Assembly (NCBI RefSeq): GCF_017254845.1
Contig: NZ_JAFKCU010000001.1
Span: 1,013,048-1,077,047 of the forward strand
Source of the DNA: Algoriphagus pacificus
Lineage (GTDB): Bacteria > Bacteroidota > Bacteroidia > Cytophagales > Cyclobacteriaceae
Direction of reading: 5' to 3'
Length of the DNA stretch: 64,000 nucleotides
Positions within the stretch are counted from its first letter, which is position 1; every line of letters starts with the position of its first letter. A model generated the notes under the pieces. That model was not told where the DNA came from. It ran no database searches and was given only the letters and a program-made list of their open reading frames with translations. Made by a program: the position numbers and the translations under genes. Positions 1 through 6,943 of this stretch are shown in pieces.

Positions 1-245
1 CAAAGAGTCAGCGCCTAAACTCAAATAACTATAGTAGTCTCTTGCAAGGCTTTCTAAAAGAGTGAATTTGCCTTATTTCAAGAGAATAGTTGGAAATATT
101 TTGTTTGGTATAAACAAAATACAAAATCCATTTCTTATCCCCATTAAGAACTTGCTCATTTTTAAAGAATTAAAAAAAATAGTGTGGAATTGACCTCCTG
201 AAAAAGGCTGGTAAAAAGATAAAAAATGAAGTTGAAATAAGACTA

Positions 246-437
246 TTACCCTATCTCACCATCGCCATCGATGTCTGTACCTGATCTTTCTTCCAGGATT
301 TTCAGTGTTTTGATAAGGAGTTCTCTCGTTTTTTGTAACTCAGCTTCCAGTTGTTCTACTCTGGCTTCCAGAGATTCAGCTTTGCCTTTTTGTTCTTCTA
401 TTTCACTTTGTTGGATTAAATCCCAAAACATTCCCAT
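246..437 (-). CDS. Small coiled-coil protein, unknown function
   Basis: A 63-residue protein that I do not recognise. Residues about 10-52 form an uninterrupted heptad-rich, Glu/Lys/Leu-rich helix that should make a coiled coil. It ends in an acidic tail DIDGDGEIG that resembles the DxDxDG calcium loop of an EF hand, but there is no second helix to complete the fold. No signal peptide or membrane segment is visible, so it is probably cytoplasmic. The ATG at 437 is used; a second ATG two codons later is possible. The gene lies downstream of the DUF6090 array on the same strand, about 140 bases after the broken seventh copy. The regular heptads make it more likely real than a chance frame. Confidence 0.55.
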   Translation of the reverse strand: MGMFWDLIQQSEIEEQKGKAESLEARVEQLEAELQKTRELLIKTLKILEERSGTDIDGDGEIG

Positions 438-576
438 GATCTAAATATTTGATTGTAAGTGTAATGTACCTGAATTTATGTAGAATAAAGCCATTTATGA
501 GCTTTCTTTCCCAGGCTAAGTACCTTTTCAATTCTAGGATTAGTGGGTTTTAAACTTATTCCAAAGTCCGGTTAAA

Positions 577-684
577 TCAGCAAAAATTTTGAGCAAACTG
601 ATTTCTTAAATAGCTTAAAAGGAACCAAATATTTGGATTTTGTTTGAGCAGTTTTTGTCTGATTTTTCGGAAAATGCTAATCAT
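577..684 (-). pseudogene. Truncated seventh DUF6090 paralog (N-terminal remnant)
   Basis: Reading the minus strand from the ATG at 684 gives MISIFRKIRQKLLKQN, which matches the first 16 residues of the class A array proteins (MISFFRKIRQKLLxQN). The frame then diverges into PNIWFLLSYLRN and stops after 35 residues, at the TGA ending at 577. The membrane segment and ectodomain are gone. The ATG overlaps the last codons of the preceding paralog by 8 bases, the same overlap as between the intact copies at 4847-4854, so the gene-to-gene junction is preserved. I read this as the start of a further tandem copy that lost the rest by deletion. Confidence 0.7.
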
Positions 685-1405
685 GGTCTTCTTGCTTGAT
701 TAATGCCAATGCCTCTTCCAAATCCTTATCGAGGTTTTCCAGTAAAACGAGAAATCGAAGATTAAATGAATTTGATGCTGCCACAAGATTGAGAAACTTC
801 TCCTCATTCAGTATTTTTTCAATATCCTCAAAGGAGATAGGCCGTTCTTTCAAAAACCGATTATACACTACCGACATTTCTTCTTCAAGAAAGAAAGGGC
901 CGACTTCATTGTTCCAAAAATTTTTGATGATTAACTCAAAGTCTACCGTTCGCAAGTAATCCTGAAGTGATATCCTTAATTTTTCATGAAGTTTTTCCCC
1001 ACCAAGAATAGTTCTTTCAGAACTCAGCTCTTGCTCTGTAATAGTGAAGTTTAAAGTGGCGAATGCATAAGTTGTCAATCCGAAAATTTTGCCGGGATCC
1101 TTTTCCAAAGAATCCTTAGTCATGATCCCGTCTAGAAATAGGTCAGAATCATTTAAAATCCTTTTGTTGACCGAAATGATATTAGCTAGAGTTGAACGAG
1201 CTTCCTTGATTTCTTCTTCGAGACTTTGAAGGCTTTGGTCAGAGATTCTTTCCAATTTTCTACCCTCATTCCAATTGTTTACTTGTAAGGCGATCAAGAT
1301 GCCTATTACGACAAGCATTATCTCCCCTAAAGCATAAACCAGGTATCTGGTGACGCGATTTTGCTGGAGAAGTTTCTGTCTGATTTTCCTAAAAAATGAG
1401 ATCAT
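677..1405 (-). CDS. DUF6090-type membrane protein, class A (array copy 6)
   Basis: 242 residues. A short basic amphipathic start (MISFFRKIRQKLLQQN) is followed by TRYLVYALGEI and one membrane segment at about residues 26-43 (MLVVIGILIALQ), then the family signature NNWNE. The remaining ~195 residues are charged, mostly helical and without further membrane segments. By the positive-inside rule the N-terminus is cytoplasmic and the C-terminal part lies in the periplasm. The function of the family is unknown. It overlaps the upstream paralog by 4 bases (ATGA), so the two are translationally coupled. It is the last intact member of the array. Confidence 0.8.
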   Translation of the reverse strand: MISFFRKIRQKLLQQNRVTRYLVYALGEIMLVVIGILIALQVNNWNEGRKLERISDQSLQSLEEEIKEARSTLANIISVNKRILNDSDLFLDGIMTKDSLEKDPGKIFGLTTYAFATLNFTITEQELSSERTILGGEKLHEKLRISLQDYLRTVDFELIIKNFWNNEVGPFFLEEEMSVVYNRFLKERPISFEDIEKILNEEKFLNLVAASNSFNLRFLVLLENLDKDLEEALALIKQEDHD

Positions 1406-2085
1406 TCTAGTTGTGATTTAATTTGAGCCTTCAAAGATGATATTTCGGCTAAGGCAACTCTCATTCTATAAATAGCTCCCTCGCGATTATCCTGAAACAT
1501 CTTGAAAAGCACTATATGTTGTGGGTTTTCAATAAAAGCTTGTAAGTCATTGGGCTCCATACGATCATCGTAGTCAAAGTCACTAAATTCCTTTTTTACC
1601 AAGGGTATCCAATCTTCATTGAAAGAGCCTTCCACATCCGAATTAGCCTGATAAACCTTAAAGAGGATTTCATCATAATAATTGATCAAATCAATCTTTA
1701 GTTTTTGAACAGAAAGAAGGTCTATTCCTTTGGATTTCAACACTTCGAATCCACTTGATTGGGATTTAAAGCGTTCAAATCGAATTACCTTCCCCATCCA
1801 TAGGTTGAGTGTTTCATCAAAAATTCCTTGATTCACTCGATTCAGAATGGAATCTGTTATTTGATTGGCCAATACTGCTTTTTGGTATTCTTCAGTGAGT
1901 AGAATCGAATCCTTGCTTAGGTTTTCATTGATGAGGGATAGAATTTCTTTTTCAAAAATCCTGTTCTTGTTTTGCTCGTTCCAGTTATTCAGTGCAAAAG
2001 CACCCAAGATACCGATGGTAATTACCAGGATCTCCAGAATATATTCCGGCCATTTTTCTTTGAGGATGGAGAGGATTCGTTTCAT
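1402..2085 (-). CDS. DUF6090-type membrane protein, class B (array copy 5)
   Basis: 227 residues. The N-terminus differs from class A: MKRILSILKEKWPEYILEIL, then a single membrane helix (VITIGILGAFALNNWNEQ, about residues 20-36). The plan is the same, a basic start, one span ending in NNWNE and a ~190-residue charged helical ectodomain. A WPEYILEIL element replaces the TRYLVYALGEI element of class A. The start codon overlaps the upstream class B gene at a single base (TAATG type) and the stop overlaps the next class A gene by 4 bases. Family assignment rests on the shared NNWNE-bounded span and the array context. Function unknown. Confidence 0.7.
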   Translation of the reverse strand: MKRILSILKEKWPEYILEILVITIGILGAFALNNWNEQNKNRIFEKEILSLINENLSKDSILLTEEYQKAVLANQITDSILNRVNQGIFDETLNLWMGKVIRFERFKSQSSGFEVLKSKGIDLLSVQKLKIDLINYYDEILFKVYQANSDVEGSFNEDWIPLVKKEFSDFDYDDRMEPNDLQAFIENPQHIVLFKMFQDNREGAIYRMRVALAEISSLKAQIKSQLE

Positions 2086-2807
2086 TATTCAAGTCTTTTG
2101 ATTTCTTCATCCAGATCCTGGATCATAGATTCAACTGATTTCCTAAGGTTTGTATAAAAAAAATCGATATACGATCTGGTGCGATTTCGTTGGGTTCTGA
2201 TAAAATAAAGGTACTCTTGGTCCCTTTTTAAAGATTCAAAGTCTATGGGAACCATGGTTCCTGAAAACGTATTATCTGAATTTGGATAATTCCAACCTGC
2301 TTCAAACCGACCCGGTAAGATATGCCTCATCCCATACTGTACTTCAGCCAATTCCTCTGCCTCACCTTGTAAAAAAAAATCATACTGCGAATCATAGATC
2401 GAAATCAGCTTTGTCCGAATATCTGGATTGGAGATAATGTCGAGACCCTTGGATTTTGCAGTTTCAAAAGAGCTGGTCGAATGAACAAAATGCATTGGAA
2501 GAATTGAATAATTGAAGTGAAAAGCAAGCGAGTCATGGTATTCACCGTCATTTTCTAAAACTTCCAGAATTAGGTCTAAAGCGCCCTTGCATTTCCTGAG
2601 CTCATCCATATTCCAATCAATTTCCGCTAGATCAGTCACCAATTCAATCTTGCAACCTTTCAGGATTTCAAGTTCAGCTTTTCGCCGGTTTTTGTTTTCT
2701 CCATAGTTTGCAAGCTCAAAAGCACCAAAGATACCTATAATCAGCACGAGTATCTCCAGGATATATTCCGGCCATTTTTCTTTGAGGGTGGAGAGGATGC
2801 GTTTCAT
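2085..2807 (-). CDS. DUF6090-type membrane protein, class B (array copy 4)
   Basis: 240 residues. The first 20 residues (MKRILSTLKEKWPEYILEIL) are nearly identical to the following copy, with one membrane span up to about residue 37. Here the usual NNWNE has degenerated to ELANYGENKNRRK, so this copy lacks the conserved Trp. The ectodomain shows no clear identity to its neighbour except near the C-terminus, where both have a short pattern of aromatic and charged residues before the stop. It starts 3 bases after the stop of the VOC lipoprotein gene, consistent with one transcript. Function unknown. Confidence 0.68.
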   Translation of the reverse strand: MKRILSTLKEKWPEYILEILVLIIGIFGAFELANYGENKNRRKAELEILKGCKIELVTDLAEIDWNMDELRKCKGALDLILEVLENDGEYHDSLAFHFNYSILPMHFVHSTSSFETAKSKGLDIISNPDIRTKLISIYDSQYDFFLQGEAEELAEVQYGMRHILPGRFEAGWNYPNSDNTFSGTMVPIDFESLKRDQEYLYFIRTQRNRTRSYIDFFYTNLRKSVESMIQDLDEEIKRLE

Positions 2808-2810
2808 AAG

Positions 2811-3338
2811 TTAAAAACTACCTGAAATGATTTGCATGAGTTCTATGGTTTCTCCATCTGGACCTGTGAAGAATGCGGTTTTGGCTTGGATGCTTTCCGT
2901 TTCTACCTGCGTTATCGGCCTTGTGGACAGGCCTCCCGCTTTTATTATTCGTTCACTAGCTGACTCAATATCTTCAACCTCTATCCCCACATGTGCATAG
3001 CTGGCCCTAGTATTATTGGGAAGAGAATCAAGAGTTTCTCCAATTTCTAATCCAAAGTAATGCCCCGGGAATTTTAATAAAGCTAAATTGATCTCCTGTT
3101 CCAAAGTCTGACCATCTTCCGAGGTCCGCTTTAATTTTTTGATATGCTTGGTCACTTCCAAATCGAAGGCTGAGGTATAAAAATCCAATGATCTATCCAT
3201 GTCTGAGACGTGTAAATACACATGATTGAATTGAGGTGTATTCGGGCTACTCACAGGGTTAGATTGGCAGCCAAAAAGCCCTATTAATGCTAATAGTGAG
3301 AGAATTCGCCTTCGAATTGAAAGGTTAAGTGTTTTCAT
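2811..3338 (-). CDS. VOC-family (glyoxalase-like) lipoprotein
   Basis: 175 residues. A lipoprotein signal with lipobox LFGC (Cys at about 24) is followed by a vicinal-oxygen-chelate domain, residues about 36-172. Two beta-alpha-beta-beta-beta halves are visible: FNHVYLHVSDMDRSLDFYTSAF, split by a short loop, and YAHVGIEVEDIESASERI followed by FFTGPDGETIELMQI. The His of HVYLHV, the His of YAHVGIEV and the Glu of ETIELMQ sit where metal ligands occur in glyoxalase I and related dioxygenases. The family covers lyases, dioxygenases and resistance proteins, so the substrate cannot be named. Being lipid-anchored outside the cytoplasm is less usual. It is embedded between two groups of DUF6090 genes. 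Confidence 0.82.
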   Translation of the reverse strand: MKTLNLSIRRRILSLLALIGLFGCQSNPVSSPNTPQFNHVYLHVSDMDRSLDFYTSAFDLEVTKHIKKLKRTSEDGQTLEQEINLALLKFPGHYFGLEIGETLDSLPNNTRASYAHVGIEVEDIESASERIIKAGGLSTRPITQVETESIQAKTAFFTGPDGETIELMQIISGSF

Positions 3339-3370
3339 TTTTATTGATGTTTCATTAAAAATTCATTTAG

Positions 3371-4138
3371 CTACTTTAAATAGTCATCTAGGTTTTGGAC
3401 CATCAGCTCAATATCCCGTTCGGCATCTAAATAATATCTTTTAAGGGTATTGTATCTGATAAAATGAAGCTTCAAACTTTGATTGAATTCAGGGTCTGAT
3501 GATAGAGCCTCCGCATCTATGGTCCTAAGAATATTTTTATCAAGATTTTCTTGCGCCAAAAGCTGAGTTAAACTTTCGCAAGTTTCACATTTAGAGTCTT
3601 GTAGAAATTTTTTTGAGATTAAAATATTTTGGATTTCGTCCCTGTTTTTTGAAATGATGTTTTCTAGGTTTATAATCCTCATCAGATCCATTTCATAAAA
3701 ATTTGTGATTTGAATCCTCAGTTCATCATCTTGGATTAAATCTATTCCTGCATTTTTTATTGACTCATAAGAAGAAATCTTGGCAAAGAGGGATCCTCTT
3801 TTATACAAAAACCAGAAATCTATAGTAATAGCATCAGGAGCTTCTTTTTTTAAATAGAGGGAACTGTAAAGAGAATCTGACATGGCTAAATGATCAGAAG
3901 CAATGACAATATCAGTTTTCAGATCTTTTAAAGTTTCTGACAAATCATCTTTCAGTTCCTTTAATAACTTTTGCTCGGTAGCCTTATTTTTTTGACTTTC
4001 ATTCCAGTTGTTGATCTGCAAGGCAATCAGAATACCTATCACGACGAGGAAAATCTCTCCCAGTGCATATACTAAATACCGCGTCACCTGATTCTGGCTG
4101 AGTAATTTTTGGCGGATTTTTCTAAAAAATGAGATCAT
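3371..4138 (-). CDS. DUF6090-type membrane protein, class A (array copy 3)
   Basis: 255 residues with the class A start MISFFRKIRQKLLSQNQVTR, one membrane span (FLVVIGILIALQ) and NNWNESQKNK at the exit. The ~210-residue ectodomain is helical and charged. It carries a CETC motif (C-x2-C) at about residues 196-199 that I do not see in the other copies, which could be a disulfide or metal site in the periplasm. The start overlaps the upstream copy by 4 bases (ATGA). A 32-base gap separates its stop from the VOC lipoprotein gene. Function unknown. Confidence 0.8.
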   Translation of the reverse strand: MISFFRKIRQKLLSQNQVTRYLVYALGEIFLVVIGILIALQINNWNESQKNKATEQKLLKELKDDLSETLKDLKTDIVIASDHLAMSDSLYSSLYLKKEAPDAITIDFWFLYKRGSLFAKISSYESIKNAGIDLIQDDELRIQITNFYEMDLMRIINLENIISKNRDEIQNILISKKFLQDSKCETCESLTQLLAQENLDKNILRTIDAEALSSDPEFNQSLKLHFIRYNTLKRYYLDAERDIELMVQNLDDYLK

Positions 4139-4854
4139 TCGTTTTCAATTAGATATGATTCAAGCATTACTATAAGTTCATGATTGACTATTAAAAATTC
4201 TTGACATTGTACTAAATAATTGATACCGTAATTTTTAAAAACATCAAACTTTGCAACCGTTTCCCTATCTTCAATTGCAAACCCCAAATCTTTTATGGAG
4301 GGGTTTTCAGGTAATTTTAGGATGTTATCGTAATATTTTATCTGTAGCGGAACACCATATTCTTCACAAATTCGATTATTCAATTCGATGGCATTTACTA
4401 CGTAATCGTACCTTTTTTTGTATTCTCTTAATTTGTTTTTGAGATTCTCATGACTTAATAAATCGTAAGCATTGGGATTGTTAGCAATCAGATTTGATTG
4501 AAAGGCCAGTCGAAAAAAAAATGGGTCTGCATTTATTTTTTGATTTGAAATGGAATCTACAAACTGGCCATTACTTAAGTTGACCAAGTTATTGAAAAGT
4601 GTATCTCTTATTTGCTGAAGCATTATTCTTGATTCAAAAAATACGGAATCTGCTTTAGCGTCATTTAAAAGTTGCCTAACCAGTTCTGTTTGTTTGATAT
4701 TAGCTTTTCGGTTTTCATTCCAGTTACTGACCTGCAAGGCAATCAAGATTCCAATTACCACCAATAGGATTTCGCCTAAAGCATAGACCAAATAACGGGT
4801 CAGCTTATTTTGGGCTAATAGCTTTTGGCGGATTTTTCTGAAGAGACTAATCAT
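4135..4854 (-). CDS. DUF6090-type membrane protein, class A (array copy 2)
   Basis: 239 residues. The start MISLFRKIRQKLLAQNKLTR is followed by YLVYALGEI, a single span (LLVVIGILIALQ) and SNWNENRK, with Ser in place of the first Asn of the signature. The ectodomain is helical and contains an Asn-rich stretch around residues 100-130. It overlaps the upstream copy by 8 bases and the downstream one by 4. No catalytic motif is visible. Membership in the family is clear; its job is not known. Confidence 0.8.
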   Translation of the reverse strand: MISLFRKIRQKLLAQNKLTRYLVYALGEILLVVIGILIALQVSNWNENRKANIKQTELVRQLLNDAKADSVFFESRIMLQQIRDTLFNNLVNLSNGQFVDSISNQKINADPFFFRLAFQSNLIANNPNAYDLLSHENLKNKLREYKKRYDYVVNAIELNNRICEEYGVPLQIKYYDNILKLPENPSIKDLGFAIEDRETVAKFDVFKNYGINYLVQCQEFLIVNHELIVMLESYLIENE

Positions 4855-5917
4855 TGGATTCTAAGAATAAGTAACCGTTTTCTATTGCACCATATCTTTT
4901 GATGCAATCCCCATTTTTATCCAAAACTGTAACAAGTGTGTTATTGTCCCCATCAATTCCAAAGTACTCTGAAGAGGTACCAATCGTTACATCCATGGGC
5001 AATAAAATAAATCGATTGATAATCTCTGTCCCTTTATTATTGGTCAGTTTTAGGTGAACCGTATCCTTGGTAAAATTCCCATAGATTTCGCTTGCTCTTC
5101 TGGGTTTTAGGGATGGAAGTTCCTCTGAATCTACCTCGCATGGATATTCCTTAAAGAGATTCATACTCAAACTATCCAACATGTTGATAATCTGTCCCAT
5201 GTTGTAGTTTTCCTTGTGCATTTTAATAGAAATCAACATGATAACAGTTTGAGCTCGATAACGGGTTATTTTATCATATAAATTCTGAGTATTGCCCCAG
5301 TAACCTAAAGCCATCGCTTCATATTCTGGATCATTTAGCATGTAATCCAAACGCTTTGAATTCGATATGGAATCGTATTTTACATTCCATGTAAATTTTG
5401 AAAGTGCGCTATAATTATCTCCAATATTGCTTTTGAGGTTATCCCAAGTGTCTAACAGCATCGAGGAGCTCAAAAGGATGTTTTTCGCAGAAATGATTAT
5501 AGGTTTTAGCTCCTCAGAAACGACCTTTTCAGATTCAACAAATTGTTTTAGATTTTCTTCATTTGGAATAAGGTAATCCCAGTTAGACACAAAATAGCTC
5601 AGCTTATGAGAGGCATCATAATCCGCTTTCGTCAGTTTATGTGCTGCAATCAGCTTGGCTATTGAGTCCTGAACCATATAAAACTCTAGTACATCATTAG
5701 TGCTCTGGTAATTCAATAGTAAATCCTTCTCAATGTCTACAAGGAGTTGATTGATTTCTTTTTGTTTGTTCTTTTCCGTGTTCAGATTATTAAAATACAA
5801 CGCGATCAAGATCCCGATGACGACTAAAAAAATCTCCCCCACTGCATAGGCAAAATATTGCGTGATCCTTTTTTGTTGGAGCAGTTTTTGGCGGATTTTT
5901 CGGAGGAAGGAGATCAT
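4847..5917 (-). CDS. DUF6090-type membrane protein, class A, long form (array copy 1)
   Basis: 356 residues, the longest and first-transcribed member of the array. It has the class A start MISFLRKIRQKLLQQKRITQ, one span (FLVVIGILIALYFNNLNTE) with NNLNTE replacing NNWNE, and a helical region like its paralogs to about residue 240. About 100 extra C-terminal residues look beta-rich (HLKLTNNKGTEIINRFILL and TVLDKNGDCIKRYGAIENG) and may form a small separate domain. The ATG follows the stop of the NTF2-like gene with no gap. It overlaps the next copy by 8 bases. Confidence 0.76.
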   Translation of the reverse strand: MISFLRKIRQKLLQQKRITQYFAYAVGEIFLVVIGILIALYFNNLNTEKNKQKEINQLLVDIEKDLLLNYQSTNDVLEFYMVQDSIAKLIAAHKLTKADYDASHKLSYFVSNWDYLIPNEENLKQFVESEKVVSEELKPIIISAKNILLSSSMLLDTWDNLKSNIGDNYSALSKFTWNVKYDSISNSKRLDYMLNDPEYEAMALGYWGNTQNLYDKITRYRAQTVIMLISIKMHKENYNMGQIINMLDSLSMNLFKEYPCEVDSEELPSLKPRRASEIYGNFTKDTVHLKLTNNKGTEIINRFILLPMDVTIGTSSEYFGIDGDNNTLVTVLDKNGDCIKRYGAIENGYLFLESND

Positions 5918-6376
5918 TTATTCTCGAGGTAAAGTCACAAACAACTGCGATTGAATTAGCCAAGTACCTGATTTTTTGGTCCACTGAGCCGAATATTTTC
6001 CTCCAACGACTGATTCTTCTGACCCTTCTACAAACCCTTTCCAAGTTCCAGTTTCCCAAGCCAGCTTGGTTTCGGAATTGACAATGACCTCATCTGGTGT
6101 TCGAACCCAATACATTCTTGGTCCTTGAGCATTGTTGATATAGGAGATGAGTTCGGCTTTTCCAGAAAGTAAGGTGCCAGCTCCAGTTGTGATTAACACA
6201 TCTTCGGTCAAAAATGTATTGTTCAATGCTTCATCAAAGCTTTTTAGAGCTTCATTTGAAGCTTCTCTTTGTTCCAGAATTTGTTTGATTTCGGTCTCCT
6301 GTCCATAAACATTGATAGCTAGAAGCATCAATAGGCCCAGAAATATTCTGAAAAACGGCTTTAAGAAAGGCTGCAT
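5918..6376 (-). CDS. Exported NTF2-like (DUF4440/SnoaL-type) protein
   Basis: 152 residues. A signal peptide (residues about 1-25, ending VYG-QETE) precedes one NTF2-like cone-fold domain: an N-terminal helix IKQILEQREASNEALKSFD, then FLTEDVLITTGAGTLLSGKAELISYI and strands ending KYSAQWTKKSGTWLIQSQLF. The K..G.W.I....F ending is typical of DUF4440-type proteins. These bind small ligands or act as simple enzymes; no catalytic residues stand out here. Likely periplasmic. It lies 9 bases after the DsrE-like gene and abuts the first DUF6090 gene, so it should share their transcript. Confidence 0.78.
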   Translation of the reverse strand: MQPFLKPFFRIFLGLLMLLAINVYGQETEIKQILEQREASNEALKSFDEALNNTFLTEDVLITTGAGTLLSGKAELISYINNAQGPRMYWVRTPDEVIVNSETKLAWETGTWKGFVEGSEESVVGGKYSAQWTKKSGTWLIQSQLFVTLPRE

Positions 6377-6385
6377 GAGGAAAGA

Positions 6386-6922
6386 TTAAAGACCAAACAA
6401 TAAATATCCCTTGTTCATCAAATCAGTAGTTGCAGTAAACCTGGATACTGCCATATCAACTCCGGGATAGATCATTGCAGGAGTTAGATCCTGCTTCATC
6501 ATGGATTGCCCGCATACGATTACTTTGACGCCATTTTTTTTAAACTCATCCAAAAGTTCAGCGTTTGGATTTTCCGCCCCATACTGCTTTTTGTGCTCTT
6601 CATTAGTAAGAACCATGGATGTGGAACCTGAAAATACCACGAAGACCAATTCAATATTCTCCTTTGGAACACCAGCATAAATGTGCAGATTATACATTCT
6701 GGCAGCATAGTCTAGATTACCAGAAACCTTTTTCTTGTCGTCAATTCTGCCACCGAATTCAATGACGAATTTATATTGCTGATTAGGATCTGGTTTGATG
6801 GTTTCAAATGGTACTTCGTTTACTCCTCCATACCCTTGGATGGCCGGATAAACAATTCCTTGAGCCTGAACTAGACCCCCAACGAGACAACTTAATAGTA
6901 GAGTTAAAAGATGCTTTTTCAT
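6386..6922 (-). CDS. Exported DsrE-family protein
   Basis: 178 residues when started at the ATG at 6922 (MKKHLLTLLLSCLVGGLVQAQG), which opens with a good signal peptide. A GTG at 6943 would add seven residues and spoil the signal. The mature part has a DsrE/DsrF-like Rossmann-type fold: YKFVIEFGG, a helix, NIELVFVVFSGSTSMVLT, LLDEFKKNGVKVIVCGQSM and MAVSRFTATTDLMNKGYLLF. The Cys in VIVCGQSM sits where DsrE-type sulfur carriers have their conserved cysteine. The known members act in cytoplasmic sulfur transfer; this exported version is of unknown role. It follows the S9 peptidase by about 21 bases. Confidence 0.78.
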   Translation of the reverse strand: MKKHLLTLLLSCLVGGLVQAQGIVYPAIQGYGGVNEVPFETIKPDPNQQYKFVIEFGGRIDDKKKVSGNLDYAARMYNLHIYAGVPKENIELVFVVFSGSTSMVLTNEEHKKQYGAENPNAELLDEFKKNGVKVIVCGQSMMKQDLTPAMIYPGVDMAVSRFTATTDLMNKGYLLFGL

Positions 6923-6943
6923 AGCTTGGATATTTAGGTTCAC

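Noticed and set aside
1-245. Further gene at the left edge
   Set aside because: Both strands are broken by stops and AT-rich; I see nothing that resembles a gene end.
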